DNA of 64,000 nt from GCA-016699895 sp964633435 (lineage in GTDB: Bacteria > Patescibacteriota > Saccharimonadia > Saccharimonadales > Saccharimonadaceae), in NCBI GenBank assembly GCA_964633435.1, contig CAZWHA010000002.1:124001-188000 (forward strand), read 5' to 3'. Under the pieces are notes generated by a model. That model was given only the letters and a program-made list of their open reading frames with translations, was not told the origin of the DNA and searched no databases. Shown here one piece after another: positions 24,343 to 32,117 of the stretch; position 1 is the first letter of the stretch, and the number at the start of each line of letters is the position of its first letter. The position numbers were made by a program, and so were the translations under genes.

Positions 24343-25260
24343 TTAAAACTCCAGCTCTGCCACCTTATCTTTGACTTCTTCGCGAGCTTTGGCGCCGAAA
24401 CCTTTCAGATCGTTCAGCTCTTCGTCACTGAGGCTCACCAGTTCGCCAACAGTTTTGATGTTAGCGCCGATCAGAGCGTTCGTGGTGCGGGCACTGAGAT
24501 TGAGTTCCTCGACCGGCAGGCTGAGTAGATCAACCGTCTGATCGCCGTCACTACCGAGATCGCCACTGGCGACTCTAGTATTACCGGCCAGCGCGGCATA
24601 TTGTGCCACCAAAATGGCAGCGGCTTGTTCGAAGGCGTCTTTCGGCGTAATCGAACCATCGGTATCGACGGTCAGAGTTAGTTTGTCGAGATCGACGTTA
24701 TCACCAACACGCGTCTTTTCGACGGCATAGCGAACGCGACGAACTGGACTAAACACTGCATCGACGGCGATCATGTCGCTGTGAACACGACGAGCCGAAC
24801 TTTCCTCGATCGTCTGGTAGCCTCGACCGCTCTCGATAACAAAATCGATTTTCAGTTCGACCTTTGGATCATCAATAGTCGCAATGACTTGGTCTGGATT
24901 AACAACTTCAACGTCGGCAGTAGTTTTGATATCACCAGCCGTCACTAGGCCACCTTTTTTGACCAGGCTGACCTCTACTGGATCATCGCTGAATGATTTA
25001 ACAGCGATAGATTTCAGATTCAACATGATTTCGACGACGTCTTCCTTGACACCAGGAATAGTGGTGAATTCGTGGCTTACGCCAGCGATACGAAACGCCG
25101 TAATAGCGGCGCCTTCGATGCTCGACAGCAAGACGCGACGCATCGAGTTACCAAGCGTCTGGCCGTAGCCGTTAGCCAGCGGTTCGATAGCAACAGTAGC
25201 ACTGTTATCGCCGATCGGCTCGATACTGGATACGCTTGGGTTTAAGATTGCTTTGCTCAT
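24343..25260 (-). CDS. rpoA: DNA-directed RNA polymerase subunit alpha
   Basis: A 305-residue alpha subunit. The N-terminal dimerisation domain has EPLANGYGQTLGNSMRRVLLSSIEGAAI, and the C-terminal helix-hairpin-helix domain has VEELNLSARTTNALIGANIKTVGELV. The length and both domains are normal. An SD site GGAGG lies 5 nt before the ATG. It sits in the conserved order rpsM-rpsK-rpsD-rpoA-rplQ. Confidence 0.98.
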   Translation of the reverse strand: MSKAILNPSVSSIEPIGDNSATVAIEPLANGYGQTLGNSMRRVLLSSIEGAAITAFRIAGVSHEFTTIPGVKEDVVEIMLNLKSIAVKSFSDDPVEVSLVKKGGLVTAGDIKTTADVEVVNPDQVIATIDDPKVELKIDFVIESGRGYQTIEESSARRVHSDMIAVDAVFSPVRRVRYAVEKTRVGDNVDLDKLTLTVDTDGSITPKDAFEQAAAILVAQYAALAGNTRVASGDLGSDGDQTVDLLSLPVEELNLSARTTNALIGANIKTVGELVSLSDEELNDLKGFGAKAREEVKDKVAELEF

Positions 25261-25274
25261 AGTTACCTCCCTAT

Positions 25275-25892
25275 TTAGCGCGAGTAGTACTCGACGATTA
25301 ACTGTTCATTGATATCTGGTTCGGCTTCTTCGCGTTGTGGCAAGCCAGTGATTTCGATGGTCATCTTTTTGGCATCGGCCTTTAGCCAGCCCACGCCGCC
25401 ACCAGTAGCGTCCTTGACGATTTCGCCTAGGCCGGCAAAGTAGCCAGTTTTTGCACTATGGGCGCGGACTTCGATTTTGTCGCCAGCTTTGACGCGAATC
25501 GATGGAATATCGACCCGGCGACCATTCAGCATGAAATGCCCGTGGCTAACCAGCTGACGAGCCTGACGACGCGATGTCGCAAAGGCAGCGCGGTAGACAG
25601 CGTTGTCTAGTCGTAGCTCGAGGAGCTGCAATAGATTTTCGCCAGACATGCCCTCGCGGCGCTCAGCTTCTTTCATTAGGCGAGCAAATTGCTTTTCCAG
25701 CAGGCCGTAAATTCGACGGACTTTTTGCTTTTCGCGCAGCTGCGTCAGATAAAGTGACGGCTTGCCGGCGCGGCCATGAGCGTGCTGACCAGGAATACCG
25801 GTCTTGCGGGCCATGACTTTATGAGCTTTCGGATGAAGGGCATAACCTTCGCGACGGCTCTGTTTGACAATTGGTGATTTATCTCGTGCCAT
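25275..25892 (-). CDS. rpsD: 30S ribosomal protein S4
   Basis: A 205-residue protein with the S4 domain (ENLLQLLELRLDNAVYRAAFATSRRQARQLVSHGHFMLNGRRVDIPS). The N-terminal segment is of the short-loop type without a cysteine cluster. A GGAG ribosome site precedes the ATG at 25892. S4 nucleates 16S assembly and in many bacteria represses its operon; no such site was identified here. Confidence 0.97.
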   Translation of the reverse strand: MARDKSPIVKQSRREGYALHPKAHKVMARKTGIPGQHAHGRAGKPSLYLTQLREKQKVRRIYGLLEKQFARLMKEAERREGMSGENLLQLLELRLDNAVYRAAFATSRRQARQLVSHGHFMLNGRRVDIPSIRVKAGDKIEVRAHSAKTGYFAGLGEIVKDATGGGVGWLKADAKKMTIEITGLPQREEAEPDINEQLIVEYYSR

Positions 25893-25895
25893 CTT

Positions 25896-26300
25896 TTATG
25901 CTCTCCTCTCTCGTTTGGGACGGACGCCACCATGTGGGACGCCAGTTTTGTCGCTGATACTTTCGATCTGTAGTTCGTGGTTGGTTAAAGCGCGAATTGC
26001 CGCATCTCGACCTAAGCCCACGCCGCGTACGAATACGTCGACTTTGGTAACGCCATATTGGCTCTTGGCAATTTCCGCTGCTTTGTCGGTCGCAATCTGC
26101 GCGGCATAGGCCGTGCCTTTTTTGCTGCCGCGGAAACCACAGGCGCCAGCGCTACTCGCCGCTAGGACGTTGCCGTGACTATCAGCGAAACTAATGATGG
26201 TGTTGTTAAAGGTAGCCTGAATATGAACCTGGCCGAGCGGTACGCTACGGCGAGTCTTCTTCTTGCCAGCTTTAACTGTCTTTGTAACTTCTTCTGCCAT
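25896..26300 (-). CDS. rpsK: 30S ribosomal protein S11
   Basis: A 134-residue protein with GQVHIQATFNNTIISFADSHGNVLAASSAG and the C-terminal SISDKTGVPHGGVRPKRERRA. A short basic N-terminal leader (VKAGKKKTRRSVPL) is present. It is tightly spaced, 3 nt before rpsD. Confidence 0.97.
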   Translation of the reverse strand: MAEEVTKTVKAGKKKTRRSVPLGQVHIQATFNNTIISFADSHGNVLAASSAGACGFRGSKKGTAYAAQIATDKAAEIAKSQYGVTKVDVFVRGVGLGRDAAIRALTNHELQIESISDKTGVPHGGVRPKRERRA

Positions 26301-26315
26301 ATTTCTCCTCTGATC

Positions 26316-26702
26316 CTACGTCTTGCTCGCAGCTTTAGGTTGACTGCCGCCGACGGCCACACGCTTGCCGCGCTTGGTCCGGCCATTGGTTCGAGTTCGC
26401 TGGCCGCGCACTGGTAAATTCAGCTTGTGGCGCAGGCCCCGGTATGAACCAATGTCCTTGAGACGCTTGACGTTGTTTGCCACCACACGATGCAGGTCAC
26501 CCTCGACCGTGTAGTTAGCGTCAATAATATCGCGGATCTTCTTTTCCTCGGCCTCTGTCAGATCTTTGACACGCTTGGTTGGATCAACCTTGGCCGCCGC
26601 GACAATGTCGCGAGCTACTTTGGGACCAATACCGTACACATACGTCAAAGCAATCTGCACTTGCTTGTCCGAAGGAATCTCTACGTTTGCAAATCTTGCC
26701 AT
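26316..26702 (-). CDS. rpsM: 30S ribosomal protein S13
   Basis: A 128-residue protein with VEIPSDKQVQIALTYVYGIG at the N-terminus and GSYRGLRHKLNLPVRGQRT...NGRTKRGKRVAVGG at the C-terminus, which contacts tRNAs in the 30S head. The standard alpha-operon position follows rpmJ. Confidence 0.97.
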   Translation of the reverse strand: MARFANVEIPSDKQVQIALTYVYGIGPKVARDIVAAAKVDPTKRVKDLTEAEEKKIRDIIDANYTVEGDLHRVVANNVKRLKDIGSYRGLRHKLNLPVRGQRTRTNGRTKRGKRVAVGGSQPKAASKT

Positions 26703-26710
26703 ATTACTCC

Positions 26711-26827
26711 TTACCCTTGCCTCTGTTTATTGCGGGGTTTCTTTTTGTTGATAACATACAGGCGGCCTTTGCGGCGAACCAGTTTGTCATCTGGACTGCG
26801 TTTTTTAACGCTGGCTGATACTTTCAT
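26711..26827 (-). CDS. rpmJ: 50S ribosomal protein L36, zinc-free form
   Basis: A 38-residue protein, MKVSASVKKRSPDD followed by KLVRRKGRLYVINKKKPRNK and QRQG. The length and the RRKGR.YVI...KQRQG end are those of L36. The usual zinc ligands (CxxC...C...H) are all replaced (S11, D14, K27 and R32 or nearby), so this is a cysteine-free form. It lies in the usual place between infA and rpsM. The start at 26827 gives the canonical length; longer in-frame starts would run into infA. Confidence 0.93.
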   Translation of the reverse strand: MKVSASVKKRSPDDKLVRRKGRLYVINKKKPRNKQRQG

Positions 26828-26852
26828 CAGTGCCATTCCCTTCTCCGCACAC

Positions 26853-27098
26853 TTACGCGGCGGGGTTAGTTTTTTCCTCGCGTAGTCGAAAGCTGATTCG
26901 TCCCTTTGTGAGATCATAAGGGGTCATCTCAACCTCAACTCTATCGCCCGGCACTAGCCTAATGTAGTGCTTGCGCATCTTTCCTGACACGTGAGCGATA
27001 ATTGTATGTCCGTTTTCCAGTTCAACACGAAATTTGGCGCTCGGCAGTGTCTCCACCACAACGCCAACCATCTTGATGACTTCCTTTTCTACAGACAT
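26853..27098 (-). CDS. infA: Translation initiation factor IF-1
   Basis: An 81-residue OB-fold protein with VIKMVGVVVETLPSAKFRVELENGH, VSGKMRKHYIRLVPGDRV and MTPYDLTKGRISFR, all diagnostic of IF-1, which binds the 30S A site. It lies upstream of rpmJ, as in most bacteria. The C-terminal tail EEKTNPAA is slightly extended. Confidence 0.97.
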   Translation of the reverse strand: MSVEKEVIKMVGVVVETLPSAKFRVELENGHTIIAHVSGKMRKHYIRLVPGDRVEVEMTPYDLTKGRISFRLREEKTNPAA

Positions 27099-27160
27099 AT
27101 AACTACGATCAGCAATTATACAGGAAAAGAATTGAAAAGTAAACCCCTCCGTAAGCCACT

Positions 27161-27919
27161 CTAACCCAGCACGGCATAGACGAGCACGCGCTTGCTAGCA
27201 GTGGGCACACCGCTGGCGTCAACGGCGCCCTTGTAGCGACCAGCACAAGTAATCAGTGTGATGCCTTCACGACCAGATTCCAGCGGTTTCATAGCCCGGT
27301 CCATATCAACATCGGCCAGATTCAGGATCTCGACCTTGGCCACCCGATAATTTAGTTTCTGACCGTCACCGAGCTCGATCGTCACAGTATCGCCCCGATG
27401 CAGTTTCGATATCTCGTCAAAAACGCAGCTAAGGTTTCGGGAAAAGCAGGTATGGGCATCAAATAATGCCGCCACCTCAGTATTGCCGTCGCCAGGACGT
27501 TTTGGCGTCTGGCAACGTTTGTTGGCAATGGGATTAATCTGGCAGTTGTACCAGCCGATATCGCCAATATTAGTTGGAGCATCCAGCTGCTGCGTCTCAC
27601 TGCCCTTGGGCGGATTTTTGACGCCGAGTGCCACTGTTCGGGCTTTATTAACGTTGGCTGCCGGAATCGACATATAGCGCGGCTTGTCGGGGTTAACCCG
27701 GTAATCGTCAACTTCGGTCGGCGTGGCGGGTTCGGTCGAAATACCAAGGCTCTCGATAAATTGGACTTCTTCGTGATCCTGCCAGATTGAGAACAGATAG
27801 TTAGCTAGAAAATAGCCGCCCGCCAGCGCCCCAACCATAACTATAATGGTGATCGATCGGCGTAGCCAACCTTTGCCAGATCGTATGTTCATTGTTTGCC
27901 CACGCGACATCTGACTCAT
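27161..27919 (-). CDS. Sortase (class E/F-like), membrane-anchored
   Basis: A 252-residue protein with an N-terminal membrane anchor (about residues 22-43) and an extracellular sortase domain. The catalytic triad candidates are His in FDAHTCFSR, Cys in LITCAGRY and Arg in ASKRVLVYAV, in the correct order. Sortases cleave sorting signals and attach or anchor proteins at the cell surface. Three further cysteines (YNCQIN, RCQTP, LSCVF) may form disulfides outside. It starts 4 nt after secY, in the place where adk and map stand in many bacteria. No LPxTG-like substrate is evident in the window. Confidence 0.85.
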   Translation of the reverse strand: MSQMSRGQTMNIRSGKGWLRRSITIIVMVGALAGGYFLANYLFSIWQDHEEVQFIESLGISTEPATPTEVDDYRVNPDKPRYMSIPAANVNKARTVALGVKNPPKGSETQQLDAPTNIGDIGWYNCQINPIANKRCQTPKRPGDGNTEVAALFDAHTCFSRNLSCVFDEISKLHRGDTVTIELGDGQKLNYRVAKVEILNLADVDMDRAMKPLESGREGITLITCAGRYKGAVDASGVPTASKRVLVYAVLG

Positions 27920-27923
27920 CCGC

Positions 27924-29339
27924 CTATTTGTATTCGTCGTAGGTTACCATCAAGGCCCGCGAGTTGAGCTGGCGCAGCGATTCCAGGGCCACTGAAACCA
28001 CAATCAGTAGTCCGGTGCCGCTAATGGCTAGGCTCTGGGCGGCTGAACCCAGGCCAATCATGACAAAGATATATTCGAACACGAATGGGATGACGGCGAT
28101 TAAACCGAGTGTCAACGAACCGAACAGTGTCAGACGAGTCACAATGCGCGTTAGGTACTTTTCAGTTTGTTTGCCTGGGCGAACGTTCTCGACAAAACCA
28201 CCTTGTTTTTGCAGATTCTCGGCAATCTCGCTGCTGTTAAACACGATCGAAGTGTAGAAATAGGTAAACGCCACCACTAAAATGAAATAGGATATTGGAT
28301 AGATGAACTGCGTCCAGTCACCCGTAGCACTAAAACTGTTGGTGCCGGATTTTTGGAACCAGAGAATTAAGTTTTGACCAAGGTCAACATTCTGACCCGT
28401 TGCGACGAGCAGCTGACCTAGGAATGCTGGCAGCGCTAAAAAGGCGACGGCAAAGATCACCGGAATCACACCGGCCGTAATGAGCTTGATCGGGAGAATC
28501 GATTTAATGCCACCATAAGCGCTGTTACCATGAACACGCTTGGCATAGTTAATCGTGATGATACGCTGGCCCTCGTTAATTTTGACCAGGAAATACAACA
28601 CGACGAGTCCTGTTAACGCAATACCGAGCGTCAGCAACGTTACCGTATGGTTGAGCCATGGGATAGTAAACCAGTTAAAGACATGGAACGCGTCAGCTGG
28701 GGTCGATACGGTAAATAATGCCGTTCCCAGTGTGCCAAAGCTCGTCGGTAACTGGCTGACGATACCAGCAAAAATTAATAGCGAAATACCATTACCGATG
28801 CCCTTTTCAGTGATAATTTCACCCAGCCACATCAGAATCATCGCCCCAGCCGTCATAGCGGCCACCGCAATTGTCCACTGCGACAAGCTCATGTCAGATA
28901 TAACAGAGTTGGCCAGCACGGTTTCACGCAGGATGTAAATAAAGGCGATTGATTGCAAAATTGCTAGCGGCAAGGTAATGATTCTGGTCCACTGGTTAAT
29001 TTTGCGCCGACCCGATTCGCCGTCCTTGTGCATTTCCTCTAGTCGAGGGATAGTTTTGGTTAACAACTGGGAAATAACCGAGGCTGTGATGTACGGTGAC
29101 AAACCAACGAGCATAATCGAAAAGCTTGCCAAGGCACCGCCAGACAATAGGTTTAGAAAGCCGCCAAAGCTGTTACTATCAATAGCACTACTGACGATGT
29201 CTTTGAGCTGAGTTGGTTCGGCCAGTGGCACTGGCACATGCGACAGAAATCGATAAACGATGATAATACCTAGCACGGCCAGCAACCGGTTACGCATATC
29301 CGGGCTTTTAATTGATTTAAACATTGTTTTCCAGTTCAA
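27924..29339 (-). CDS. secY: Protein translocase subunit SecY
   Basis: A 471-residue, ten-helix translocase pore protein. Landmarks are YRFLSHVPVPLAEP, the plug-region FLNLLSGGALASFSIMLVGL SPYI segment, WLGEIITEKGIGNGISLLIFAG and the C-terminal QLNSRALMVTYDEYK. The start is taken as TTG at 29339 (LNWKTMFKSIKSPDMRNR), because GAGGGG lies 6 nt before it and because SecY in related bacteria begins MNWKT; an in-frame ATG farther upstream has no such site. No rplO or other spc-operon gene precedes it, so the usual spc operon is broken here. Confidence 0.96.
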   Translation of the reverse strand: MNWKTMFKSIKSPDMRNRLLAVLGIIIVYRFLSHVPVPLAEPTQLKDIVSSAIDSNSFGGFLNLLSGGALASFSIMLVGLSPYITASVISQLLTKTIPRLEEMHKDGESGRRKINQWTRIITLPLAILQSIAFIYILRETVLANSVISDMSLSQWTIAVAAMTAGAMILMWLGEIITEKGIGNGISLLIFAGIVSQLPTSFGTLGTALFTVSTPADAFHVFNWFTIPWLNHTVTLLTLGIALTGLVVLYFLVKINEGQRIITINYAKRVHGNSAYGGIKSILPIKLITAGVIPVIFAVAFLALPAFLGQLLVATGQNVDLGQNLILWFQKSGTNSFSATGDWTQFIYPISYFILVVAFTYFYTSIVFNSSEIAENLQKQGGFVENVRPGKQTEKYLTRIVTRLTLFGSLTLGLIAVIPFVFEYIFVMIGLGSAAQSLAISGTGLLIVVSVALESLRQLNSRALMVTYDEYK

Positions 29340-29475
29340 AGTATTCCCCTCGTTAAATTCAGTAAACATTCTACAGGATTTTGGACCCTTGGTCAAACGA
29401 AATCATCCGATCTTGTTACTCGTCTGATTGGTAACTATATGCTAAATGCAGCTTGGTTGGCGACGACGAGAAACT

Positions 29476-30471
29476 CTATGTCCAACTAGTTCCGTTCCAC
29501 ATTTGCAGTCGACAAGGCACCCAACTAGTTCCGTTCCATATAAATTCGACGGCTGGCAAAATAGCAACGGTCACTGTATCAGTCGTAGTGCCATTTGAGA
29601 GCTGAAATACCAGTGATTCGCCGCCTGCTAGGCCGCGCGGAGCCGTAAATGTCGGCGACGCTACCGTCGTTGACGAAAGTGCCACTGTGCTGCCCGATAG
29701 TTGTGACCAAGTATACACGCCATTAGAGGAATTTCCCGCTAGCGTTACCGTGTCAATCCATGGCTCAATACCCGACTGATTGGGACCTGCATCAACAGTG
29801 CCCTCCAATACGAGAATTCCCGGCCAGCCAGTACTCAGGCGTACAAGCTGTGGGTCAGAAATAATGTCACCATCAGTCCAGCCTGTAACACCAGTCGATA
29901 GTATGCCGCCCCACCTGGCCCGCCCCAATTCTTCTGTTCGACAGTTCACCGCCGAGTTTGCATAGCTCCAAAATACCGAACCGTTCTCGTTTAAAATATT
30001 GAACTCGGCGCGGCCAGTGCTAGTATCCGCACCAGCAGTTGCAGCATATTGTATGTAGTACCAGGTACCCGGCGTCAATGCCGGAGAGGCAGATGCAACT
30101 AAATCAATGTTAGCAGGCGCTAACATTACTGAGAGGTTTGTCCTAATCTTTACCTGACAGGCCTGTTGCCCAGTTCCTCGAACATCAATAGTCGATATTA
30201 CCTGGTTAGATGTTACCGCGCCGCCGCTGGGGATGCGAAACCAGAAAGCACAGACCATGCGCGTTGCCAGCGTCCCGGTGTCAGATGGGAACGTCATGAC
30301 TGACTGCGACGCTGACGCAGTCAGCGCGCGAGTTGCCCCTTTATGATTTGCCCATGGATGGGCTGCAGCTGCGGCCGTCAATCCTGTTGCAATTGCGGAA
30401 AAGGCGTCGCCGTCACCATTTGTGGTAGTAATAGGCGTTGATTCGGCTAAGCTGCTAAACGATTTATACAT
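29476..30471 (-). CDS. Fibre-cassette protein 3: lectin/PKD-like adhesin or tail-fibre-like
   Basis: A 331-residue protein with no signal peptide. Residues 30-210 resemble a concanavalin A-like sandwich (WFRIPSGG..., PGTWYYIQYAATA). Residues about 225-310 look like a PKD/REJ-type beta domain (YTWSQLSGSTVALSSTTVASPTF). The C-terminus carries two copies of a (I/M)WNGTSW motif, also visible as an 18-bp DNA repeat. The same motif, as VWNGTEW, starts the preceding gene. The architecture resembles phage tail fibres or adhesins that bind glycans. It is the last gene of the cassette driven by the G10-spacer promoter. Confidence 0.6.
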   Translation of the reverse strand: MYKSFSSLAESTPITTTNGDGDAFSAIATGLTAAAAAHPWANHKGATRALTASASQSVMTFPSDTGTLATRMVCAFWFRIPSGGAVTSNQVISTIDVRGTGQQACQVKIRTNLSVMLAPANIDLVASASPALTPGTWYYIQYAATAGADTSTGRAEFNILNENGSVFWSYANSAVNCRTEELGRARWGGILSTGVTGWTDGDIISDPQLVRLSTGWPGILVLEGTVDAGPNQSGIEPWIDTVTLAGNSSNGVYTWSQLSGSTVALSSTTVASPTFTAPRGLAGGESLVFQLSNGTTTDTVTVAILPAVEFIWNGTSWVPCRLQMWNGTSWT

Positions 30472-30483
30472 GTGCTTTATCTC

Positions 30484-31662
30484 CTATCCATTACCGGCAG
30501 ACTTCACGGTCACGGCTCCGAGAACGATGTTCGGATCGGCGCGCGAAACGATCACATTGCCAGAGATCGTCGGGATTGTGTTTGGTGACTTATTGAAATA
30601 TGTGCCATTCATTGTTGGTGGGTTGATCGTCGGATCAGGGTCATTCAGCGACGGACCCCAGCGCACGCCCGCCGGTCGCTCAATAAATTTATTATCAACG
30701 ACGCTCCAGGATGAGAAATCCTGCCCGCTCCATCCACTGCGCCAGTACATATTGATCCCATATTGCCCGCCATCAATCCAGTTTCCGCGAATGTCTACGT
30801 TTTCAATACGATCCTCGATCGAGTTCTGCACGCCGCCTCCCGAGGTTTCCTGCTGGAGCTGGAGAATGCTAGAGAATGCATCGTCGCCAGTATTAGTTCC
30901 ACCTGGCCACGGATCGTAACCAGACTGCTCGCGCCAGCCGCCGAGCATATTGTAGCGAATCACAATGTTCTTGCCACAGTTCGTCTGAAAGCAATCGTTG
31001 TGAGTTTGCTTGTTGGACGGAGAGTTGGGCCCGGTCCAATCATTCTGATACGGCAAGCCATGAATCCACGACTGTTCGACAAGACAGTTCGAAACAGTAG
31101 AGCCAACCACCCATCCATTTTGGACATAATTTACGCCATCCTGAACGCCGGTAATTTCAGAACGCCGCAGCGTAAAGTTGCCACCGTGAATACCAAAGGA
31201 GCGTGGCTCCACTGTACGAACAGTGCCAGCCGTGAGTGGTCGACCCGGATGGTCATACGTCCACGGCAACTGAGTAATACGACAATCCTCAAAAGTGATG
31301 TGCGGAACGCCGGCAGCGAAATTACGGACTAGACCAGTGAGCCCAGTAAAGGTGTTCGGGTCTTGCCCGACGATCTCGCAGTTGCGGAGGGTGATTGGAC
31401 CAGACGCCCGGACTTGTGCCCAGATGCGCAAGCCTTCGTAGATACCGGCGGATAGCGCAACATAACCTGCTCCAAGCCCTTTTGTCGCTGTCAACGTAGC
31501 ACCAGTGGACGCGTACATGTCTGTCAACGCACCGATAGGACCGGTTGTCGAAGCACTCGGCACGTAGGTGCCGCCAACTAATTCATCTCGATTAGGTACA
31601 GATGGAGTCCGCATATAGCGCGTCCACTCAGTCCCATTCCACACGCGGAGAAGCGTAGCCAT
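30484..31662 (-). CDS. Fibre-cassette protein 2: parallel beta-helix protein
   Basis: A 392-residue protein. After an N-terminal LLRVWNGTEWTRY motif it shows repeated short strands with Asn/Gly/Ile turns (ITLRNCEIVG, ITFEDCRITQ, FTLRRSEITG, NIVIRYNMLGG, NVDIRGNWIDGG, SVVDNKFIER), typical of right-handed parallel beta-helix folds. Such folds occur in phage tailspikes and polysaccharide lyases. No signal peptide is seen. The start overlaps the stop of the collagen-like gene (TAATG), so they are co-translated. Catalytic activity on glycans is possible but no active site can be assigned. Confidence 0.65.
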   Translation of the reverse strand: MATLLRVWNGTEWTRYMRTPSVPNRDELVGGTYVPSASTTGPIGALTDMYASTGATLTATKGLGAGYVALSAGIYEGLRIWAQVRASGPITLRNCEIVGQDPNTFTGLTGLVRNFAAGVPHITFEDCRITQLPWTYDHPGRPLTAGTVRTVEPRSFGIHGGNFTLRRSEITGVQDGVNYVQNGWVVGSTVSNCLVEQSWIHGLPYQNDWTGPNSPSNKQTHNDCFQTNCGKNIVIRYNMLGGWREQSGYDPWPGGTNTGDDAFSSILQLQQETSGGGVQNSIEDRIENVDIRGNWIDGGQYGINMYWRSGWSGQDFSSWSVVDNKFIERPAGVRWGPSLNDPDPTINPPTMNGTYFNKSPNTIPTISGNVIVSRADPNIVLGAVTVKSAGNG

Positions 31663-32000
31663 TAATCCGTTACCACCCTGATATCACCCACTAATGGTGC
31701 AGTTGGCGTTGCTGAGCCTCGATAGATCACCATAATATCGCTGCGGGTGGTTGGCCGAGCTGCAGTCGCCGAGTAGAGAACGCTCCCGCTAGGCAAATCA
31801 TTTATCGTAGTTATGCCCGCTGGTCCGACTGCACCACTAGGACCTTGTGGCCCCGTAGGGCCAGTAGCGCCAGGAGCTGGAGTACTATTGGTCCATTTAC
31901 TAAGCGTGCTATTGTACTTAATAGTGTTGTCTTGACTAGGGTTGTTAAAGTATACGTCTGATGCGGCACTGAGTGAGCCGCCTACTCCTGGGCTGGACAT
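31662..32000 (-). CDS. Fibre-cassette protein 1: collagen-like repeat protein
   Basis: A 112-residue protein with a central run of Gly-X-Y triplets (GATGPTGPQGPSGAVGPAG), which trimerises in viral and bacterial fibres. It is followed by LPSGSVLYSATAARPTT and a compact C-terminal strand region. GGAGG lies upstream of the ATG at 32000. It is the first gene of the cassette and lies directly below the promoter with the homopolymeric spacer. No secretion signal is evident. Phage structural proteins and surface fibres both use this architecture. Confidence 0.65.
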   Translation of the reverse strand: MSSPGVGGSLSAASDVYFNNPSQDNTIKYNSTLSKWTNSTPAPGATGPTGPQGPSGAVGPAGITTINDLPSGSVLYSATAARPTTRSDIMVIYRGSATPTAPLVGDIRVVTD

Positions 32001-32046
32001 GATATTATGACCTCCTCTTGTTATAAATTAGGTTATGGTTACTTTT

Positions 32047-32074
32047 ATTATACCCCCCCCCCTGGGGGTGTCAA
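32047..32074 (-). promoter_or_regulatory. Consensus promoter with a G10 spacer (candidate phase-variable promoter)
   Basis: On the minus strand it reads TTGACA (32074-32069), a 16-nt spacer made of five C, one A and ten G, then TATAAT (32052-32047). Both hexamers are perfect consensus. The spacer is one nt short of the optimal 17, so slippage in the G10 tract would change promoter strength, as known for several poly-G or poly-C spacer promoters in pathogens. The first gene downstream starts at 32000. Confidence 0.85.
32053..32062. repeat. C10/G10 homopolymer in a promoter spacer
   Basis: Ten consecutive C on the plus strand, the longest C/G run in the window, lying entirely between the -35 and -10 hexamers of the fibre cassette. 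Confidence 0.95.
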
Positions 32075-32117
32075 GGCAGAATACGAAATCAGTACGAAAA
32101 ATAGATTATCTTCATGT

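Noticed and set aside
29476..32000. Intact prophage
   Set aside because: The fibre-like genes have no terminase, portal, capsid, tail tape measure or lysis genes around them.
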